Assembly: GCA_902778535.1 (NCBI GenBank)
Contig: CACYYG010000013.1
Coordinates: 30,563-94,562, forward strand
Direction: 5' to 3'
Length of the DNA: 64,000 nt
Source: an uncultured Prevotellaceae bacterium
Lineage (GTDB): Bacteria > Bacteroidota > Bacteroidia > Bacteroidales > Bacteroidaceae
Both the position numbers and the translations under genes were made by a program. Shown piece after piece: positions 59,414 to 64,000 of this stretch (position 1 is the stretch's first letter; every line of letters starts with the position of its first letter). The notes under the pieces are model-generated. The model was not told the DNA's origin, ran no database searches, and saw only the letters and a list, made by a program, of their open reading frames with translations.

Positions 59414-61197
59414 TCCGAAAGTTCGAGCCAGCACATGGATTTCTCGTCGAGCTCGTCGTTGAGCTGTGGCAGTCGCTTGCTCATGGTTGTTATCTCGTCT
59501 ATGCTGATGGTGCCCGAGCTGAGGGCATCCTCTATCTGTTTCTTCTCAGCCTCCAAAGCTGCGATGTCTTTCTCCAGCTGCTCAAACTCGCGTTTCTCCT
59601 TGAAGGTCATGCGACGTTTGGTGGTGAGAGGTTTGTCTGTGCCTTGTTTCGTGGCGTTCTTTTCTGCTTTCGCAGGTGTTCTCTCACCTCTCACCTCTTC
59701 ATTCTCACCCCTTATAAACTCCCGATACTGCGTGTAGTTGCCGGGGAAGTCCTTGATGACGCCGTTGCCCTTGAACACGAGCAGATGGTCGACCACCTTG
59801 TCGGTGAAGTAGCGGTCGTGGCTCACCACGATGACACAGCCGGGGAAGTCCTGCAGATATTCCTCCAGAATCTGCAGTGTGACGATGTCGAGGTCGTTGG
59901 TAGGCTCGTCGAGCACGAGGAAGTTGGGATTGCGCATCAGCACGGTGCAGAGGTAGAGCTTGCGCCGCTCTCCGCCGCTGAGCTTGTAGACATAGTTGTA
60001 CTGCTGGTCGTTGGTGAAAAGGAAGTGCTGCAGGAGCTGGGAGGCAGAGAAATGTCGTCCCTGTCCGAGGTCGATATACTCGGCTATGTCGCGCACCACG
60101 TCGATGACCTTCTGCTGCTCGTCAAACTGCAGACCATCTTGCGAGAAATAGCCGAAGCGCACGGTGTCGCCGATGATGATGCGCCCTGAATCGGGCTGCA
60201 CCTCTCCTAAGAGCATCTTCAGGAAGGTCGATTTTCCCGTACCGTTGCTGCCCACAATGCCCATCTTCTCGAAGCGTGAGAAGTTGTAGTAGAAGTCGTG
60301 CATGATGACCGTATCGTCGTAGGCCTTCGAGATATACTGGCACTCGAAGATTTTGCTGCCGATGTAGACATTGCTGGCTTTCAGACGTATGGCACGCTCC
60401 TCGATGCGTGCCTTGGCCGTCTTCTCGAGTTCGTAGAACGCCTCCTCGCGGGCTCTGGCTTTGTGTCCGCGAGCCTGTGGCATGCGTCGCATCCACTCCA
60501 GCTCGGTGCGGTAGAGGTTGTTGGCACGGGCAATCTCGGCTCGCCGGTTGTCGATGCGCTCCTGCCGTTTCTCCAGGTAATAGGAGTAGTTGCCGCGATA
60601 GGTGTAGATGGTGTGGTCGTCAAGCTCGAGGATGAGCGAGCACACTCTGTCGAGAAAATAACGGTCGTGGGTGACCATGAGCAGCGTTTTGTTGCCTCGG
60701 CTGAGGAAGCCCTCCAGCCACTCAATCATCTCCAGGTCGAGATGGTTGGTAGGCTCGTCGAGTATGAGGAAGTCGGGCTCGAGTATGAGGACATTGGCCA
60801 GTGCCACACGCTTCTGCTGTCCTCCGCTGAGCTGTCCTACGGGCTGGTTGAGGTCGCGGATTTTCAGCTGGGTCAGAATCTGCTTCGCCTTCAGCACCTT
60901 CTCCTCGTCGCCCTGATGGTTGAAGCAGGCATCGAGCACGCTGTCGTTGGGGTCGAAGCGTGGTGTCTGCTCCAGGTAGCCCAGCTTCAGGTCGCGCCGG
61001 TAGATGATGGAGCCCTCGTCGTAGCCCTCCTTGCCCATGAGAATAGAGAGGAGTGTCGACTTTCCCGTACCGTTTTTGGCTATGAGTCCCACCTTCTGCC
61101 CTTCAGCAATAGAAAAGCTGATGTTCTCGAAGAGCATCAGCGCGCCAAACGATTTCGTCAGGTTCTGTACGTCAAGGTATGGTGTGTCTTTCGCCAT
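59401..61197 (-). CDS. ABC-F family ATPase (Uup type)
   Basis: 598 residues, no membrane segments. Two ABC modules: Walker A AKNGTGKSTLLSILMG and GSNGTGKSTFLKMLLG, signatures QLSGGQQKRVALA and KLSGGERRKLYLC, and Walker B LILDEPTNHLD and LVLDEPTNDLD with the catalytic Glu. A C-terminal coiled coil (KEKREFEQLEKDIAALEAEK) is typical of Uup. Works on ribosomes or branched DNA intermediates. A linker at about residues 497-506 (GENEEVRGER) is heptamer-encoded. The stop codon lies in the junction array with recR. Six bp after engB. Confidence 0.93.
   Translation of the reverse strand: MAKDTPYLDVQNLTKSFGALMLFENISFSIAEGQKVGLIAKNGTGKSTLLSILMGKEGYDEGSIIYRRDLKLGYLEQTPRFDPNDSVLDACFNHQGDEEKVLKAKQILTQLKIRDLNQPVGQLSGGQQKRVALANVLILEPDFLILDEPTNHLDLEMIEWLEGFLSRGNKTLLMVTHDRYFLDRVCSLILELDDHTIYTYRGNYSYYLEKRQERIDNRRAEIARANNLYRTELEWMRRMPQARGHKARAREEAFYELEKTAKARIEERAIRLKASNVYIGSKIFECQYISKAYDDTVIMHDFYYNFSRFEKMGIVGSNGTGKSTFLKMLLGEVQPDSGRIIIGDTVRFGYFSQDGLQFDEQQKVIDVVRDIAEYIDLGQGRHFSASQLLQHFLFTNDQQYNYVYKLSGGERRKLYLCTVLMRNPNFLVLDEPTNDLDIVTLQILEEYLQDFPGCVIVVSHDRYFTDKVVDHLLVFKGNGVIKDFPGNYTQYREFIRGENEEVRGERTPAKAEKNATKQGTDKPLTTKRRMTFKEKREFEQLEKDIAALEAEKKQIEDALSSGTISIDEITTMSKRLPQLNDELDEKSMCWLELSEIES
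59682..59709 (-). repeat. In-frame heptamer array inside the ABC-F gene
   Basis: Plus: TCTCACC, TCTCACC, TCTTCAT, TCTCACC. On the coding strand GGTGAGA would read TGA in one phase; exactly that unit is changed to ATGAAGA. Confidence 0.9.
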
Positions 61198-61203
61198 CCT
61201 CAG

Positions 61204-61800
61204 CTATAGGGACTTGTTAATCTTTTCGATGTAGTCGAGCACCTCTTCCCTACCCGTTCCCTTCTCGGCAGAAGTGATGAAGAACGGCGGCATCTCCTCC
61301 CACGTCTCCAGCATCTTCTTCTGATAGGCGTCGACGTTCAGCTTCACTTTAGCGGCAGAGAGCTTGTCGGCCTTGGTGAAGAGTATGGAGAAAGGAACGC
61401 CCGAGACGCCCAGCCAGTTCATGAACTCCAGGTCGATGGCCTGCGGCTCCAGTCTGACGTCGACGAGCACGAAGGTGTTCACCAGCTGCTCACGTCCGAG
61501 GATATAGCCGCGAATCATCTGGTCGAGCTTAGCCACCTCTTTCTTCGAGCGCTTGGCAAATCCATAGCCTGGCAGGTCGACCAAGTACCACTCCTTGTTG
61601 ATGATGAAATGGTTGATGAGCAGCGTCTTGCCAGGCGTTGCCGACGTCTTGGCCAGCCCCTTGTGACGGCAGAGCATGTTAATCAGGCTCGACTTGCCCA
61701 CATTGCTTCGTCCGATGAAGGCATACTCCGGCTTTGTGTCCTTCGGGCACATCGACACCGTCGGCGCCGAGATAACAAACTCTGAATTCTTTATTTCCAT
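61204..61800 (-). CDS. engB: Ribosome biogenesis GTPase EngB (YsxC/YihA)
   Basis: 198 residues. G1 [15 protein letters not shown]2 TSATPGKT, G3 [12 protein letters not shown]4 TKADKL and G5-like [14 protein letters not shown] are complete. Needed for late 50S ribosome assembly. Directly abuts the DUF4293 gene (no gap) and is followed 6 bp later by the ABC-F gene. Confidence 0.95.
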   Translation of the reverse strand: MEIKNSEFVISAPTVSMCPKDTKPEYAFIGRSNVGKSSLINMLCRHKGLAKTSATPGKTLLINHFIINKEWYLVDLPGYGFAKRSKKEVAKLDQMIRGYILGREQLVNTFVLVDVRLEPQAIDLEFMNWLGVSGVPFSILFTKADKLSAAKVKLNVDAYQKKMLETWEEMPPFFITSAEKGTGREEVLDYIEKINKSL

Positions 61801-62157
61801 TTATCTGATTCTATCGTAGGCCCGCACCACCTTCTCGTCGTGCACGATGCCCTTGCGGGCCATGAAGACGGCAATGATGGCGACGGCAGGCAGCACATAC
61901 TGCCAGCGCATGTTTTCCGGCCCGCCATAGACGGCCAGCAGCACATACCACGCCAGCAGGGCCAGCATCGGCAGCAGGCAGAGCGCCGCCTGCAGCCTGC
62001 GGTTCCTGTGCAGCGGCACGATGGCGGCGCTCAGCACGGCAGCCGCGATGAGCACTACGAGCTGAAGCGTCGTCCCTGCTCCTGCGATGCAGCACACCGC
62101 GCAGCACACCACGGCCAGCAGCAGATACCAAGTCTGTGGTCTTAACATGTTTAACAA
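61801..62157 (-). CDS. DUF4293 membrane protein
   Basis: 118 residues, four hydrophobic segments (about 9-25, 28-48, 57-76, 86-98). The start MLNMLRPQTWYLLLAVV and the end KVVRAYDRIR (usually DEKLVRSLDRIR) match the DUF4293 family of Bacteroidetes, often next to rpoZ. Function unknown. 32 bp after rpoZ and directly adjoining engB. Confidence 0.82.
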   Translation of the reverse strand: MLNMLRPQTWYLLLAVVCCAVCCIAGAGTTLQLVVLIAAAVLSAAIVPLHRNRRLQAALCLLPMLALLAWYVLLAVYGGPENMRWQYVLPAVAIIAVFMARKGIVHDEKVVRAYDRIR

Positions 62158-62189
62158 TAAACGTTAGACAATACCCCGTTTTTTAACTG

Positions 62190-62528
62190 CTATTCTGCGA
62201 CCGCCACGGCGTCCTTCTGCGGGTCGCGCCAGTACACCTTGCCCTCCACAAACTCCTGCGTAGCCAGCAGCGTGGGCTTCGGCAGCTTCTCGTAGTAGCG
62301 TGAAATCTCTATCTGCTCACGATTCTCGAAGACCTCCTCCAGCGAGTCGTTGTAGCTGGCAAACTCGGCCAGCTTCTTCGACAGGTCCTCCTTAATCTGG
62401 ACAGCTATCTGATTAGCACGCTTGGCGATGATGGCAACAGTCTCGTAGATGTTGCCCGTCTCGTCACACAGATCCATCACATTGCGCGTCACGGTATTCA
62501 CCGGAGCCTTTGATTTCTTGTAATCCAT
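62190..62528 (-). CDS. rpoZ: RNA polymerase omega subunit (Bacteroidetes type)
   Basis: 112 residues. The core APVNTVTRNVMDLCDETGNIY, ETVAIIAKRANQIAVQIKED is the Rpb6/omega fold region (RxNxxxDL and AxxRAxQI-like patterns) and the rest is specific to Bacteroidetes. Helps assemble RNA polymerase. In the usual order bamD-rpoZ-DUF4293 of this phylum. Confidence 0.88.
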   Translation of the reverse strand: MDYKKSKAPVNTVTRNVMDLCDETGNIYETVAIIAKRANQIAVQIKEDLSKKLAEFASYNDSLEEVFENREQIEISRYYEKLPKPTLLATQEFVEGKVYWRDPQKDAVAVAE

Positions 62529-62540
62529 CTTTATTATATA

Positions 62541-62572
62541 TTTTTCAATACTTCAATTCTTCAATTCTTCCT
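62541..62572 (-). repeat. Junction octamer array between bamD and rpoZ
   Basis: Plus: TTTTTCAA, TACTTCAA, TTCTTCAA, TTCTTCCT. The mRNA strand reads TTGAAGAA, directly after the bamD TGA stop. Confidence 0.85.
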
Positions 62573-63399
62573 CAGTCTCCCACCACTTTCTTGCACTTGG
62601 CAATGAATTTCTTTGCCAGCGAAGTGTTCTTCGACTCAGGATATTCGTTGAGGAAACCATAGCTCTCGTCCTCAGCATCGCGATAGCGCTCCACGCGCTT
62701 GTCTTCCGACGAGTTCTCAGCCAGCTCAAACTTGCTTTTCATGATGATCAGCGAGAAGTCCTCGCGCCACTTTGTGAAGGGATAGAGCTTCAGGGCGTTC
62801 TCGGCCGTGATGATGCTGGCAATATAGTTGCTCTCGTTGTTCGAGTTGATGTTGCCGAAATATCCGCCCAGATTGTAATACAGCTGAGCCGACAGCAGCT
62901 CCTTCATAATCAGCTTGTCCTGCAGCTCGAAGAGTCGTTCCTGCGCTTTAGGCCTGAGCTCCGAGTCGGGGAAAATGTCGAGAAACTGCTGATAGGCGTT
63001 GATGGCGCCGATGGTCGGCGTCTGGTCGAGGCGAGGCTCTGGCGCGCTCTCATAGAGCGACTGCCCCACATAGAACGATGCCTCCTCGGCATATACGCCC
63101 TTCGGGTAAGTCTGATAGTATTTCTTAAACGTCGCCGACGCCGACTCAAAATCGCCGCTCTTATACTCCGCCATGCCCAGCATATAGAGCGCCTCCTCGG
63201 CGTCGTCACGGCCTTTCTTCTGCGTGATGAGCTCCATCAGCAGCGCGGCGGCGCGCGTATACCTGCCTTCCGCAAAGCTCTGCTTTGCATACTCATAGCG
63301 GTAGCTCATGTCCGTCGACTTATACACCTTGTTAAACTCGCCCGCGCAGCCTGTCAGCAGCAGGCAGGCAGCAACGAGCATCAGCAGAACTTTCTTCAT
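62572..63399 (-). CDS. bamD: Outer-membrane protein assembly lipoprotein BamD
   Basis: 275 residues. Lipoprotein signal with lipobox LLTGC (Cys 18). Tetratricopeptide-like helices follow (YEYAKQSFAEGRYTRAAALL, AEYKSGDFESASATFKKYYQ, INAYQQFLDIFPDSELRPKA), the BamD/YfiO pattern. It is the essential partner of BamA in inserting outer-membrane barrels. It heads the long minus operon down to GNAT, with its own strong promoter. Confidence 0.93.
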   Translation of the reverse strand: MKKVLLMLVAACLLLTGCAGEFNKVYKSTDMSYRYEYAKQSFAEGRYTRAAALLMELITQKKGRDDAEEALYMLGMAEYKSGDFESASATFKKYYQTYPKGVYAEEASFYVGQSLYESAPEPRLDQTPTIGAINAYQQFLDIFPDSELRPKAQERLFELQDKLIMKELLSAQLYYNLGGYFGNINSNNESNYIASIITAENALKLYPFTKWREDFSLIIMKSKFELAENSSEDKRVERYRDAEDESYGFLNEYPESKNTSLAKKFIAKCKKVVGD

Positions 63400-63418
63400 C
63401 GCAAACAGTTTTGGCCTG

Positions 63419-63449
63419 CAAAATTACTCATTTTTGAGCAATAAGCAAA
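63419..63449 (-). promoter_or_regulatory. Promoter of the bamD operon
   Basis: On minus: -33 TTTG (63446-63449), -7 TAATTTTG (63419-63426), 19 bp apart; 20 bp before the bamD ATG. Confidence 0.78.
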
Positions 63450-63463
63450 GCGTTTATCATTTT

Positions 63464-63946
63464 TTAATGCTCACAACACCACTTTTTAAGCAAAAAAGGA
63501 GATGCAGGCAAATCACACCTCCGCAAAACGATATTCGCCAGACATACAGCATAGTCCTTGTCATAGCCCCTAGGACGCCATGCCAAAGTATAGCTCACCT
63601 TGGCACTTGTCACTTCATAGCCTTTAACAGTCCACACCTTCAGTTTCTCTTTACCGGAGGCAGACAGAGCAGCAATGTTGATACCCTGCTCATTCGAAAG
63701 ATAGCCTTCATGGTATTGTAGACTGTCACCACTTCTGAGGCGAAGCACTATATCCTTTAGGCCCTTAAAGAAGTCAAGCTTTACGTCATGCATGTTTAAT
63801 GCAATTGATATTGATGAATACTGAACAGGAGGATTAGTAACGAGAAAGAGATTGCGCCTGGCACGAGTGAGCCCCACATAATAGGCTCGCATATCATTTA
63901 CCCTGAATAATTCATAGAGGCACAAAAAAAGAAGCGTTTTTCTTTG
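63464..63946 (-). pseudogene. C-terminal remnant of a UvrD-type (probably RecQ-UvrD fusion) helicase
   Basis: About 160 codons are open on minus after a TGA at 63947-63949. The only helicase motif left is motif VI, MRAYYVGLTRARRNLFLVTN. The rest (DVKLDFFKGLKDIVLRLRSG, SGKEKLKVWTVKGYEV, YTLAWRPRGYDKDYAVCLAN) resembles the C-terminal end of the very long RecQ-type helicases of Bacteroidetes. No ATG lies before motif VI in sensible position (TTG 63925), and all ATPase motifs are absent. Upstream sequence (63926-64000) is AT-rich and unlike a helicase, with a poly-T/A run that may mark a break or an insertion boundary. Confidence 0.7.
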
Positions 63947-64000
63947 TCATCTCGACAAAAATGAGTACCTTTAAGTGCTTAATTTAAATGGACTTATAAA

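Noticed and set aside
3980-61255. Recurrent GGTAGGG/CCTACCC as a Chi- or KOPS-like oriented motif
   Set aside because: Copies occur on both strands without clear bias along the window, and several belong to hairpins; no support for a recombination signal.
1-64000. tRNA or rRNA genes
   Set aside because: Intergenic gaps were read for cloverleaf ends and rRNA-like sequence; none was recognised.

Overview
The window looks like part of a chromosome of a Bacteroidales bacterium, most probably a gut or rumen member of the Prevotellaceae. The basis is the gene content (an RseC-RnfBCDGEA cluster, class III fructose-1,6-bisphosphatase, DUF4293, Bacteroidetes-type omega subunit, secreted plant-polysaccharide enzymes) and the promoters, which fit the Bacteroidetes TTTG / TAnnTTTG pattern. 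No rRNA, tRNA, CRISPR array, phage or intact insertion sequence was recognised, and most genes are ordinary housekeeping or metabolic genes.

Layout. 1-2.5 kb: start of a secreted GH2 enzyme, a CBS-domain ClC channel and a small acidic protein, all on minus. 2.7-8.3 kb: rseC-rnfBCDGEA on plus, closed by a strong terminator and followed by 0.8 kb of hairpins and low-complexity repeats. 9.1-13.5 kb: a stress-signalling operon of a (p)ppGpp synthetase, a separate HD hydrolase, a sensor-phosphatase-kinase fusion and a STAS protein. 13.5-16.0 kb: queC, a small beta-barrel, fba. 16.2-22.2 kb (minus): an RNA methyltransferase, a GH5-GH43 fusion, a two-domain carbohydrate esterase, an ECF sigma factor. 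22.4-29.6 kb (plus): peptidase C1B, asparaginase, uvrA, cdd, a solute symporter. 30-33.5 kb (minus): a 56-residue unknown protein, MscS, prmA. 33.7-42.4 kb (plus): an aromatic/Gly-rich exported protein, an OmpP1/FadL-like porin, galM-galP-galK, a HAD phosphatase, panB, an acyl-ACP thioesterase. 42.5-49.1 kb (minus): fbp, three glycosyltransferases, aldA. 49.3-51.6 kb: gluQ (plus) converging on an AGCS symporter (minus). 51.9-63.4 kb: a long run of minus genes, PBP1A, miaA, lpxA, then GNAT, GT2, a membrane protein, recR, ABC-F, engB, DUF4293, rpoZ, bamD. The right edge holds the broken tail of a UvrD-type helicase gene.

Two kinds of repeat recur across the window and are its most unusual content. 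(1) Degenerate tandem arrays of 7-8 bp units at 17 places. At gene junctions they run purine-rich on the mRNA strand and in several cases supply or border stop codons and non-ATG start codons. Inside genes they form in-frame peptide inserts in conserved proteins (UvrA twice, RnfC, GluQ, PrmA, ABC-F, GNAT, a glycosyltransferase, a symporter), mostly in the opposite, stop-free orientation. (2) Four intergenic arrays of about 17-bp palindromes set at a 22-bp period, each just after the stop codon of a gene. Two of them share one sequence although 56 kb apart; the other two have unrelated sequence but the same spacing.

Functionally, the Rnf complex couples ferredoxin and NADH redox to ion transport. 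The secreted GH2, GH5-GH43 and esterase enzymes suggest growth on hemicellulose, and the gal operon handles released galactose. The alarmone/partner-switch operon is a compact stress-response module whose output is not visible here.
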